NCBI GenBank assembly: GCA_022316685.1
Contig: JAKJHU010000057.1
Coordinates: forward strand, 744,001 to 808,000
DNA: 64,000 nucleotides
Reading direction: 5' to 3'
Source: Progne subis subis
Taxonomy: Eukaryota; Chordata; Aves; Passeriformes; Hirundinidae
The notes beneath the pieces were generated by a model. It did no database searches, was not told the origin of the DNA, and saw only the letters and a list, made by a program, of their open reading frames with translations. Positions 49,501 to 60,848 of the stretch are shown in pieces. How positions within the stretch are numbered: the stretch's first letter is position 1; every line of letters begins with the position of its first letter. A program made the position numbers and the translations under genes.

Positions 49501-52500
49501 TACATCATAGGGTCAATAACATACAGTTTGGCAAATGAGAGCCTGACCTCAGGCTACTAAACTGAGGGAGAGATATGGAAGGAGAGTAATAATATTGAAA
49601 CTGTGAGCAAAGGAGAGAATTTGACTTTTCTGACCACCACCTAAAGGCTAGCTAATACACGATGAGGAAAATGTAGCAATGTTTTCTGTTTTAAATGTGA
49701 AGCTTTCCCTTTTAATGTCTTAATTTTCTTTTTGGTCTTTTATGAGGGAGAGATGATCAGCTGTTCTCTTGCTCTTTGTGTTTTTCTTTACCAATTTGCT
49801 TTTTCAACAAATCCTTGTTTCTTTTCCTCTACAGTCGTCTCAAAAGAAAAAAAGCTTTTAGCTTTATATGGTCACCTTTCTACCAGGAGAGCTTTCATAT
49901 TTCAAATGACTGTTGTCTTTTAGCCATAAGTAAAGAATGAAAGGTGGCTGCTTTGAAGGAAAAGGAAAAAAGCTTTTCAGAGCAGCAAACTGCTTTTCAG
50001 GTTTTAATATGGCTTGTTGTTTGTTTTGGGTTGGTTTATTTTTCCCTCCTGTACAAGCAGTATTGACTGACAGAAGGGTTGTACACAAGGGTTTCACAAA
50101 GGAATGAGTTTGGGCTGAAGATGTTTACCTGGCCATGAAATTTAAAAGCAGAGCATGATTCCAAGGCTCTGGTCTTGCCTAAAGGTCTGCACTGGAAAAT
50201 GTCTATTTAGCTTTTCATAACCACTCTATTTTAATTGTCAAAGTAGTCTCCTGCAATTAGTGTTTCCGAAGGTGGGTAACCATTTTGTACATGGTTAGAC
50301 AGTGCTGCTCATACAAGATTGGGATATGATATAACCTAATGTATTCCATGTGGAAGCGACGTCTGAACGCATTTATGTACCTTCTTTATTCTGAAAGAGG
50401 GTAGCAGCCTACGTGCTTGCTCACTGCTGTGAGCCCGATGTGACATCTGAGGAAAACATTCTTGTTGGTTACCTGTGAATTTCACTTGTTCCTGTCCCTC
50501 TGTGACTTCTAAAGGAAGAAAGGCAAGGATGAACAGAAAGGCAAGGATGTAGACCTAGTACAGACCTGAGAACATGCAGCCATACTTTGCTCTGTAGCAA
50601 AGCACAGACATTATAGAAGTCTTTTTATTTTGCAGTAGATAGTGAGAATTATTCTAGTAATAATTATTAATCTCTCTGAGAGTTTCAAACTAAAGAGGCC
50701 ACTAAATGCCAAGTACTGTTTTTACAGTGATGTAATTCTCTTTTGCTTGCTTTCCTAATTAACTTTCTTCATATTAAACTATTGAAGCAGGATTAGAGCA
50801 GGAAGTGTCGAGTACTTTAAAAGCAACAACTCACTGGAGCAAATACTCTGAGGGAGCCAAAGAATGAAATGGCAAAATTAGTAACAAAAACATGCAATTA
50901 TCCTTTAAATTGATTAGTTGCCGCTGTTCTACAAGATCATTTTTCTTGTGCTTTTCATAGAGTATGAAAACGTTCCTTAGGTTTGGAAGGTAGTGGGTCT
51001 TCCTTCAGTGTCTGGCAAACTGTCTGAAGCAATATAACTTTTAAAGTTGTAGAATACTCGTGTGAGTGTTCCATTGTCATAGCACTTTTTAAAAAATGAA
51101 ATAAATCTCATACTTGTAAGATTTTTATCATTTAAATGATAAGATTGCTGAGTGAACATCTACGCAAGACACAATCAGAAGATGGCTAAACTGAGGAAGT
51201 GAAATTCTCTGGACAGGTGTGTCCAGGGATGGGATGGGAACCCCTGCAAGTGAGACTTAGAGGGAATGGGTACAGATTGATCCCAGGGGTGAGGCAGACC
51301 CTCAAGTAGTGGTGCTGTTGGGTGCATTGAAAGTATGAGACATTCTCCAGCACGGGGAATCCTTGTGAAAAGGCTGCTGGCATATATTGGCAGCAGCATG
51401 TGCCCAGGATCCCAGTGCACCTGGCTGCATCAGGCTGGCTGTGTGTGTGTGAAGCTACCCTGCAGGCACACAGCAGATGTCCTTCATGTGGTGCCTGTCT
51501 TTCTGCCTAGAATTTACCTGAGAGATAGAGAGCAAACAGAAGAAGTACATCGGTCCATGTGCACAGGATGTGCCTCTACAGTCCATATTTGGAGATATTT
51601 GATCATGACTGCTCCTGGCCTTGGAAAGAGCTATAGTGGTTTAGAGACAAGATCTGGAGCACAGACATGGAGATTAATAGATGGAGATGCTGTCTCTTCC
51701 CAAGAAAGACTTGGCTTTAAATCTTTGAAGAAATAAAATGGTCTGGAGCAGCCAAGAAGAGACAGTGATAGCATTCATACCAGGCTGTCCCAGGGGGCTG
51801 TGTATACACGTTCCCTGAGCTTCATAAACACTGCTATCTTAGTTATCCTACCTCTAGGAGTGCTTTACAGGTTTCCTGGAGAATGCTGAAGTTCAGATGT
51901 GGGCTATGATTATTTTTTTAAAATATGTCAGTTTGATTAGAAATGGTGCTTGTAGCTATCTTCTATTACAAACCAGGAAAATTGCACTCATAAAAGCTTA
52001 ATTACCCATGCAAATTATGACAGATAATTTAAGGTGGCGTTTTCAGACCATGGTCACTTTTGCATTCCTCTTGTCTCTTTTTTTTCCATCATGCATATGT
52101 GTCCTACATAAGCATGTCTTGCTTTCCTTGAGAATACAAAAACAAAGTGCAACACACAAACACACAAATTAGGAAGGAAAAAGTGCAACTCTTCTGAATT
52201 GAGGATTTCTGGGAAGCAAATAAGGGAGAAGAAAGAGAAGCATGATTGTATTTTCATTTCCCCAGTGGAGAGGAAAGGCACAAAAATGAAGAGGGAGGGT
52301 GGTGGCAGGTATGATATGGAGGCTTCTTTTTTCCAGACACTTGTGTGATTGAGATTATCCACATACAAAATATAAAAGTGTATTAGACAGAATAACTGTG
52401 TGCCTTACTAATGCTATTTGCTGTTCTGACACCTCTCTTTTCCTGTTTTTAATAAATACCTTACCCTTGAATTGAAAATTAAGTAATTACGTAAAAACAT

Positions 52501-55500
52501 TTTTTTTCCCCAGGAGAATAATAATTCATGTAAAACAAAAATTGGATCAAAGTTTTTTCAAACTCTCTTTTTCCTGTCTCCTATATTTTGAAACTGTGTA
52601 TATTCAAGTTTAAAGGGTATTGAGAAAGGCTAAGTAGGTAGCTTACAGGACAAAGTGAAAGAGTCACAGGAAGAAAGGTCTTTCCTCTTCTGAACCTATG
52701 CACTTTTTAAAGAGAGGTCCAGCTTTTTTAAATTTAATATTTATGTTAACATTGACTCCCTTTCATGTCTGAAATATTTTCATTCATAAAAAAATTAACA
52801 CATCAAGGAATGATGTGCATGTAATTTTATTTTCCTCCCTTTTTTCTTTTAAACTATTTCAGCATCACTAAAATGAATTGCTAGCCTGAGACCATCTAAC
52901 AAAATAACATGCCTTTTAATTATGATTATTCAATAGTCATAAAAAAACTTTGTATCAGTAGCTTAAGCTTGAATTCTCTCTGTCAGCTGTCAGATGCTGT
53001 AAATTTATCTGTTTGTGCTATCATAAGATGAGTGCAAAGGGAAAAGATTGTCATTAGCACACAGGCTGTGACTTGGTGGTTGTTCCAAGCCATCGTTCTG
53101 GCAAAAGGAAGGTTGCTGTTCCCATGATAGATAGCTCTTTCTGCTTTATCCAGTTGTGCTAATGATTCCCTCCAAGAAGCTCTTCATGAGAGCAAGAGCT
53201 TATTTGTCTTGAGAATTTGTCAAAAAGTACCTTGAAAAGCAAAGGCTTCCTTGCTGCCAGAGCCTAAAAGCATTGACATGAAGTACAATACAAAGATGGA
53301 GTTCTGGAAAGGGCTGACAGAGAGCTCCTGATCTAACAAATCCTTGACATTTCTGTTACACAAGAAGGGTTTGCTTTGCATATCCCAGGAAAGAAATAGG
53401 CATACATACCTGGATGTTACTCATATGCTGCAGAACTGCACCTTATATATACTTGTCTTTCAGCAAAAAGTTTGCAAAGAGAAAATATTGCTCTTAAGTA
53501 CATTTCTGAACAAGATGTACATGTGTTACAAGAAGAAAAAAATAATACTAACTGTATTTGCTATTCACCAAGTATTGCTACGTTCCCTTGTCATTTGGTT
53601 GATAGCTGAGATTGCTGAAAACCGCTACGGAGCAGTGCCAACACAAAAGACTGAGGAGAGAAATAGGACCATGATGGCTTTATAAAAATTAAAAAAATGT
53701 GCTAGAAGGTAGAAAGGAGAAATACATTGATGAGATATGGTTGTTTTGCTTTGCACTCATTCTTCTCTCACAATTATGTTCAAGAATCTTTCTTCCAACA
53801 TTAACAGGAGGAAAGCCAGAGGTGGCTGAGTATCAGCCTAAGAAAAAAACAGGTTTCAAGGTTATAACCTTGAAAATAATACAAGCTTTGTAAATAATAT
53901 TGTAGATTAACTTGGCATGTATCAAAGCTTGTTTAGAAGGTAGCAAAAATTGGCATCAGAATTGAAATGTATGGAGTCATATCTGTGTCTACCATACAAC
54001 TGCTGCTGTGTTGCAGAGAGGCATGAGTGTCAGACTTGTCTTTCACTGGATAGTCTATATTCTGTCTCTACTTACTCAAAATCTCTTTTCTTTCCTCGCC
54101 TTTCCTGTGAAAACAGTTGAATGTCTTTTGTTTTAATGGGAAGTAAGAATCAGTAAAGAAAAGTTAGGGTTCTCAGCTTCTGTGGAATGGGGAGGAGAAT
54201 CAGAGGGGAAAAAAAAGGTAAAACTTGAGAGTTGAGATAAGAACAGTTTAATAATTGAAATAAAATATAATAATGACTGTAATGGAAAGAAAGAACAAGA
54301 GAGAAAGAAATGGAACCCATGAAAGGCATGTGATGTCCTATACAACGGCTCACCACCTGCGGGCCAAGACCCAGCCCATCCCCCAGCAGTGACCGGCCTC
54401 TCCCGTCCAACTCCCCCAGTTTATATGCTGTCCTTGATGTTCTGTGATACGGACTATCCCTTGGACCAGTCCAGGTCATCTGTCCTGGCCATGCCCTGCC
54501 AGCTCCCTGTGCACCTTCTCACTGGCAGAGTATGGGAAACTGAAAAGTCCTTGATTTAGGGTAAGAACTACTCAGCAACAGCCAAAACGTCACTGTACCT
54601 TCAACGTTGTTCTCATACTAAATCCAAAACACAGCACTATACCTGCTTCCTGGAAGAAAATGATCTCAGACCCAGCCAAAACTGGGACAACAAGCTGTAT
54701 GAGTCACTGAACTCCAAAATGAGAAGTTGGCCAGATACGTGGAAGGATATTGTAAAACATGTTTCCCATTCTTGCCTCCCAGAGAAGATGAGAATATGAT
54801 GCAAAATATTGTTGCATAGTGTTATATAGTTACGTAGTGTCATAGTGTTATTTTCTTTTCTCCATCGATTTCCTTCTCCTTCATGTCTTTGGGGAAAAAA
54901 GGAAAAACAGCAGGGTTGAACCAGCATTTGTGTTCCCCATATGTTGGCTTGCTAGGGGTATTTTGAGGCAACTATCTGTCGCATATGTGATGTACGTGGA
55001 TAATCATAAAGATGAAGGAAAGATTGTAGTTAGGATGAAGATTTTGCAATGGAATTATGTAGTAATTTGAGTTAAGCTAGTAATTCTGTTGAATTAGTTT
55101 CAAGAGCACATGGAATTGGCTAGTGTTGGCATTTTCCTCCAAGAGAAACCAGGTATAGTACATAGGTAATCCTGAAACGTGATGGGAGTCTGGAATGCAG
55201 CAATGCAGAGGCTGATTTCGTCTGTCTGTGTTTTCAGGATGTGAGGAATGAGAGTACCAGGTTGATTGCTATCCCTAGTTTAATGGATTATTATTCATTT
55301 TTTGGTTTGATTATAAATAAACCCCAAAAGCTGTTTTTCATGTTAAAATACAAAACCCCCTTAACAACAATGTCAAGATCTAGATAATTTTTATTCCTTT
55401 GATTCTAAGTAACTAAACTCTTGAACTGTAAAATTAACTGTAATTTCAAAATGTCAAGCAATAGTGTGATTTCTGTCTGTAATTTTGCAGAAAAATAACG

Positions 55501-57769
55501 TGTTAATGGAAAACATTTTGCACCAAGTAAGATCTCTTAATATTATGCTAGACATGTCACAAATCTAAAGAAATACTCTTATGTCAGTGTAATTGTGGTC
55601 ATAAGTAAAGAGAATTGAAAAGCAAATATATATAGACAAGCCAACACTCCTGGAAATAAGGAATGTAAAGAAGGCAATTTTATTTAAAATATGTTAATTT
55701 TCTAATTTTCAAACAAATAGTTGAATAAGTCAGCATTCATTTAAGTGCTGCTGGCTAATAATGTATTTCTCAACTGAAGTGGAACTGTAATGACTGAAGG
55801 CTAATTTAAAAAAAAAAGAAAAACATAAAACCTTCCTGAGCTAAAACCATGTAATGGAAAATGTCACTGGAAATCTGGCAAGCTAAGGACTGTTGGGCTA
55901 CTCCTCTCTAAATATTGTACAAAATGAAATTGCAGTTATGTAACAACAAACTGCACCAGCTGCTACATATGAGACCTTCAGAACATCTGTGTTGGGCATT
56001 GTTCCATCTCAGGATGGATGGATTCCTGCCTGCCAGGCAAAACTGGCAAGAAAGTTGGGAATCATCCTGATTATGCTAATCAACAGACATTTTAATCTTC
56101 CTTGGAGGAACAAATTTAGGTTCTTTTGTATATCGTTAAACTGACATACACTCTACGTAAGTACATTTCCTTTATTCGGTGAGAAAGCTTATCATTATTG
56201 TTAGGAACTTCATGGTTCTCTGCTCAAATTAGTTTATTAAATTATTTGATATGTAACATAGACACTTGTGCTATATACATACACATTTTTTTTTTGTCAT
56301 CTCACTAGTAAAATACACTGGACTCAATAAGTAGCTTGAACTTGCTTTGATAAAGCAGAAGTTTTTAAAGCATGTATGACAAAGCTTTTTGCTGGCTGAT
56401 CCTGGAGGAACATAATACTGCTGCTTTTCCACATTCTTCACTGTAAAATTTAGTTAAAAGTAACTGAAAATAAATGCTGATTATTGTTGCATGGTGGCAG
56501 GGATGTTTGTGAACCTCCACTGAAAAGAGAGACACTCCCCCACATTTTCCTATTCTCATTCACAGTCGCAACTTGAAAGAGAACAATGAAGGTTTGTGTA
56601 TTGCAGTGCAGCAAGATGTGGTCTGCATTATACATATGCTTTTAAATGAATAGCTGTGTTTATTTTCATTAAGTTTGATGATGGTCCTTATGTATTTAAT
56701 TATTTATATAAACAATAATATTTACCATTTATATAAACTTTTTTTTTGCTGTTTGTATGTGCTTTTTTATTCTCCAATTGTTTCTGCTGTTGCTGCTACG
56801 TGGATAATCTCTTCTTCAGTCAATGTAAAGAAGCTTAATTGTGAACAAAAACTTAATTGGCATTTTCAGTTGAGAAAAACATATGCTTCTCAGAGGGTAA
56901 TTGCAATTGCAAGTTTGTATTGTGCTGTATGTCCTGGAAACGAAGTAGTTTTACTTGATGCCAAAGAGATACTAATGACATGCTGTGGTAGAATTCTTAG
57001 CAAATAGTAGTATGAAATGTACCAAAATTTCACTAGAGAATGGAATGCAGATCCATGCCTGAGAATTTTGGTCACTTTCTCTTGTATCAAAAATGCTTTG
57101 TCTTTTATAAAATAGGGACTAAATATTTCTGGGAAATGGAAAGACATGTTTCAATGTCTTTTAAGAACAGCAGTTATTTCAGGACTGTTGTCACTAGGAC
57201 TACTAGTGACATTATGTACTTCATTTTTATTACAATGTTTTGAGGATATGAAATTTTCTAGTATTGTCGTATGTAAAAACAGCTGCAATGGTTTAAGATC
57301 ACGGTGTTCCATGCATGTTCACCAGCAAGCCCATCAGCTGAGACACAGTAATTGATCTTGTTAATATCTGTAATCTATTTAAAAGCATTCCTGTAGTGAG
57401 TTACTTTATCTCAGCTGAGAAGCCAATAACAAAAAGGTGTGATAATGAATATTTTAGAGGCAGTAATGTCTTATGTGAAGTGAATGTAGGACAGTGCTGA
57501 CTGCACAGTGCATGCACTCAGTGTCTTGTATACTAACAGCAAGCATAATAGGTCTGGTTAGGAGCACTTGGAATCCCTATAGAGGTAAGAACTGCATGAC
57601 TTGTCTTTCCTGGCTTTTTTTAGTTTACCATCATTTCTAGGTTAAAAACCCAGTAATAAAGAAAAAGAAGTATATTACCTCTGAAGGCAAACATTTGTGC
57701 ATTTAAGTCATGGATGGTAGATATTTTGTATGTTTTGAGCCATGATGTTATCTTTAATAATTTTTTTAG
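46547..57769 (+). other. OSBPL6: OSBPL6 intron between coding exons 1 and 2
   Basis: An 11.2-kb GT-AG intron. It holds an antisense retroviral LTR (about 54140-54689) and short tandem duplications, for example AGAAAGGCAAGGATG repeated near 50517-50552. No other exon is recognized. The open frames at 51335-51736 and 53344-53685 show no domain. Confidence 0.8.
54140..54689 (-). mobile_element. Endogenous retroviral solo LTR (avian ERVL-like), antisense
   Basis: Read on the - strand, the element starts at 54689 with TGTCCCAGTTTTGGCTGGG, then a TTTTCTTCCAGGAAGCAGG block, which is the typical beginning of an LTR family widespread in bird genomes. Toward lower coordinates come the TTTAGTATGAGAACAA block, a GC-rich segment around 54345-54420, a possible TATA box (CATATAA on the - strand, 54421-54427), and an A/G-rich tail with an ATTAAA signal on the - strand at 54247-54252. 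No gag, pol or env remnant flanks it, so it looks like a solo LTR. The 54689 edge is clear, but the low-coordinate edge and the target duplication are not resolved. Assignment to ERVL is from memory of the family and less certain than the LTR call. It lies antisense in the OSBPL6 intron, the orientation usually tolerated. Confidence 0.7.
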
Positions 57770-57865
57770 AGTGTTCATATTTTGGAGCGAAAGGCTTCTT
57801 CAGGAAGCACAGACCCTTCTTTAAGCAAGCAGTTCCTTGAAAGTGATCATCTCTCTCTATCCAAG
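57770..57865 (+). CDS. OSBPL6: OSBPL6 coding exon 2 (residues 35-66), linker before the PH domain
   Basis: The acceptor TTTTTTTAG and donor AAG|GTAAGC bound 96 bases. In phase 0 they encode SVHILERKASSGSTDPSLSK followed by QFLESDHLSLSK. The HILER-ASS-S-PS pattern matches the region that follows the Ser-rich N-terminus in vertebrate ORP6. The segment is Ser-rich and acidic at its end, with no domain, and is probably a flexible linker. The exon length is a multiple of three and both boundaries are phase 0, so skipping it would shorten the linker by 32 residues without a frameshift. Its sequence looks less constrained than the next two exons. Confidence 0.92.
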
Positions 57866-60725
57866 GTAAGCAAAAGCCTGGGGTGGAGTCTGGGCTGTGA
57901 GTTTCCCGCTAGAGTTACAAAGTAGTTTGACTAACACTTCAGGGACAGTGTTTTGTGTGATTCTACCATTGAGTATATTATGAGTCAGCCTGGAGCTTAT
58001 TGTTCAATAACTGAGACTTCAGAAGAGCCAGTAATCTTTAGTAGATGTTATAGTAACAAAATTAAGGAGGGTTGTGGGGTGGTTGTTTTTTTTTTTTGTT
58101 TGTTTTTTTGTTTTTTAATATGGATAGCCCCAGGAACAAATTTTACTTTCTCAGAATATGGAGCTAGAAGGGACTTTGATGATGCCTGTGGGACCCCTAC
58201 CACTCAAGATATTATATGATTCTATGACTTTGAGAAATTTTCCAGTTCAATCCTCTTATTAGAGTAGACCAAATCATATCCAAATCTAAAATTGCTGCCA
58301 ATAAGTATTAGTTTAAAAAATGTCCTAATAACATCCCTTGTGTGTAGTTTGAAATTTAAAAGCTCTTGCTGAGACTTTCTTTCCTGAGGCAGAGAAAAGG
58401 ATGCAACTGCAGGGGTGATATCACCCTTGTAAAAGGTGAAGCCTTGTGTGTGGTGTTTTGAAGTGAACTTTTTTCTGGGTAAATTGCTCCATTTTGGAAT
58501 AAGTGATTCCGAACAAGTCGAATTCCACATAAAGAAAGCTTCATTTTAAGATACTTCATATGAAAAATTAAGATTGTTACTGAAAAGATAGGATGTGCTG
58601 TGATGGAATATTTAGTGGAAAAGAAAAATCTGAAATTAAATATCTGTAAGTTCTGACACAGATCTGGCAAAACAATTTTTGAAAGGAAATGTTCATCCAG
58701 GGAAAAATGAAATGGTTTATTCTTTTTTGTTTGGAAAATAAGTATTTTGCTGTCAAAAGCTGAGAAAGGCGTTAGTAGCGGCTCCCTTAACCCCCACACA
58801 AAGGGCGTGTGCAGGGCCAGGGACTGAAAGCTGTGGTTGTGTTCCCCAGGTCGTGCTGCTTTGCACAGAGCTGCTTCTCATGTAATCCCTGATGAAACAC
58901 TGAAGTCCTAAAGTGCTGCTGCTGTACATGAGAATTGGCCTTGGATGAGGACTCTTAGGCGTATCACTTTCACTCTGTTTTTTTCCCCATTTTTGTCTCT
59001 CCTTCGTAACTGCCCTTGTATCGTGCATATCTCAACACACCATAACTGTGGGATGAGGCACAATTAGGATAGTTAGGAAGGTTTTAGAATCAGCTTATAG
59101 CACTGCTGCAGCAGTAGACAAGTATCCACTAAATATGCACTAAATAATTGCTCGTTTTATCCCTCTGTATCTGGCCTTTTGTTTAAATGAAGTGCTATGT
59201 GAGATTGTGTGATTTCTAGTTGAGAATTAATCAATACTGCTGTTATCTAGTAGATAAAAGACTTATACCTGCAGCTGATCATTTAAAGGAGAAATCAATA
59301 TGGTGAAGAATCCGTTGGCAGAGATGCAGAGACTCTTTGCTCACCCCTGGGGACTCAGAGTTTAATTTGTCCCCCTCAAGTGCCAGGTACTTCCTTGTAG
59401 GGAAAAAAAATAGTAGATGTGCTTCCCTCTATAGAATGGAAATAGAACATTGAAGCAAAACATGGGGAAGTAAAAAAAGGTGCATTTTGAGTAGAGGATT
59501 AACAGACCCCTACTGTTATTTTATGGTTATTCTGGGGAAACTAAGCTGAGTAAAAATTTCTGTTAAAATTTACTGCAGTATTTATTATTTGGGATAGAGC
59601 TTTTCACCTGTCTCAAAACACTAAGACCTTATTAGAAATTGTAGTTTTGGAATTTGCTGTTCCTTTTGCAACTATATTTTCATAATAGTAATGTTGATGT
59701 TATCAGGGCTGTGTAATTTATTTGGAGGTGTTATGGAAGACTGACAGCGCTTGGCTCTGAAGTTTTGTTGGAGATATGGAGACAATTTTTTTTTCCCCTT
59801 TAAATGTTTGATGCTATATGACCTCTTTCCTCTCTTGTTAACTTTTCATAACATTGCTAGGAGTTATGACAGATCAGCTGAGAAAATGAAAGTTTACAGC
59901 TTTTTAAGGTATAATCAGTAAAACATAGTCTGAGAAAGGTGGCAGTAAGAGATTTTTAAACCGGTGCAGAATTCTTTTGATTACAATAGTAGCAAGAGGA
60001 TAGAAATACACTCCAAGAGAAAATATGACTCTTTTTCTCTTGAAAAATATTGTTCTTTACCTGTTCACTGTGTTACAATGTAAGACTGGCTTGAGCTGCA
60101 CCAGTCACCATGTAAAAGAAGTGGTATCTACCAGAAATATGCTTTAATTGGCTCCATGAGAGGCATACAACTGGTTGTATCTCAAATGATACTGTTCCTG
60201 TGTTTTTCTCTTGAGAGAAAATTAGTTAGCTTTCCTATAAATTTCCCATAATACAGAGAAAATGAATGCAGGAAAATAAAAAGAAAATCCTAATGCATAT
60301 TTCTGAAGGCTCAATTAGCAAGTGAAACTGTCATAAAATGCCTTTGAAGATTATCACTAGCTACACTCAAAATCAACAATAAAGCAACATCTTCTGGGAA
60401 AAACTGGGGCATCCAGATCCAATGTAGTCTGTACTTTAAAGATCAGAAAATTTAAATTTCTTTATGATTAACAAATATCACAAAGGGGACTCTTACTATG
60501 CACCTTAGGTTAGTTATCCGAAAATGTTTGTATTGGGTAGTTTTAAATGAGATACAGCTAGACATAATCTAGTGACCATGTAGTTTGGTACCTAAATAGG
60601 TGGATTTAAAAGCCTGGCTCCTCCTCTTTGTTTTACATCAAAGAATTTGTGCCACTTTCAAGTGCAATATTTCACCATGTGTGTGCAAAATTAATTAATC
60701 AATGTGTCTTCATGCTTTTTACCAG
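57866..60725 (+). other. OSBPL6: OSBPL6 intron between coding exons 2 and 3
   Basis: A 2.86-kb GT-AG intron. A T/G-rich tract (58086-58117) precedes a segment (58130-58260) that vaguely resembles a decayed interspersed repeat. The antisense frame at 58356-58799 is AT-rich with no domain. No exon seen. Confidence 0.85.
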
Positions 60726-60848
60726 GAACCTGACAGCTGGGAAATCATAGAGGGTCTGAAAATAGGCCAGACCAATGTCCAGAAGCCAGACAAACACGAA
60801 GGTTTCATGCTGAAAAAGAGAAAATGGCCGTTAAAAGGTTGGCACAAG
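60726..60848 (+). CDS. OSBPL6: OSBPL6 coding exon 3 (residues 67-107), start of the PH domain
   Basis: The acceptor TTTTTACCAG and donor AAG|GTAATT bound 123 bases, phase 0 at both ends. The product starts EPDSWEIIEGLKIGQTNVQK and reaches the PH domain at about residue 90 with HEGFMLKKRKWPLKGWHK. This sequence is nearly invariant in ORP6 and its close paralogues. The basic cluster KKRKWPLKGWHK forms the first strand and the loop that in PH domains contacts phosphoinositide headgroups, so it should help target the protein to the plasma membrane. The SWEIIEGLKIGQTNVQKPDK block distinguishes ORP6 from ORP3, which supports the paralogue call. Confidence 0.97.

Noticed and set aside
51335..51736. 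133-codon sense frame in the intron
   Set aside because: No similarity to a known family, no consistent composition, and it lies between two OSBPL6 coding exons with no matching phase 0 splice sites recognized.
58130..58260. Segment vaguely like a decayed CR1 or other repeat (GGAGCTAGAAGGGAC, GATTCTATGA)
   Set aside because: The matches are short and in inconsistent order, so no family or boundaries could be assigned.
58356..58799. 147-codon antisense frame
   Set aside because: AT-rich, Phe/Ile/Leu/Lys-biased chance frame in an OSBPL6 intron.
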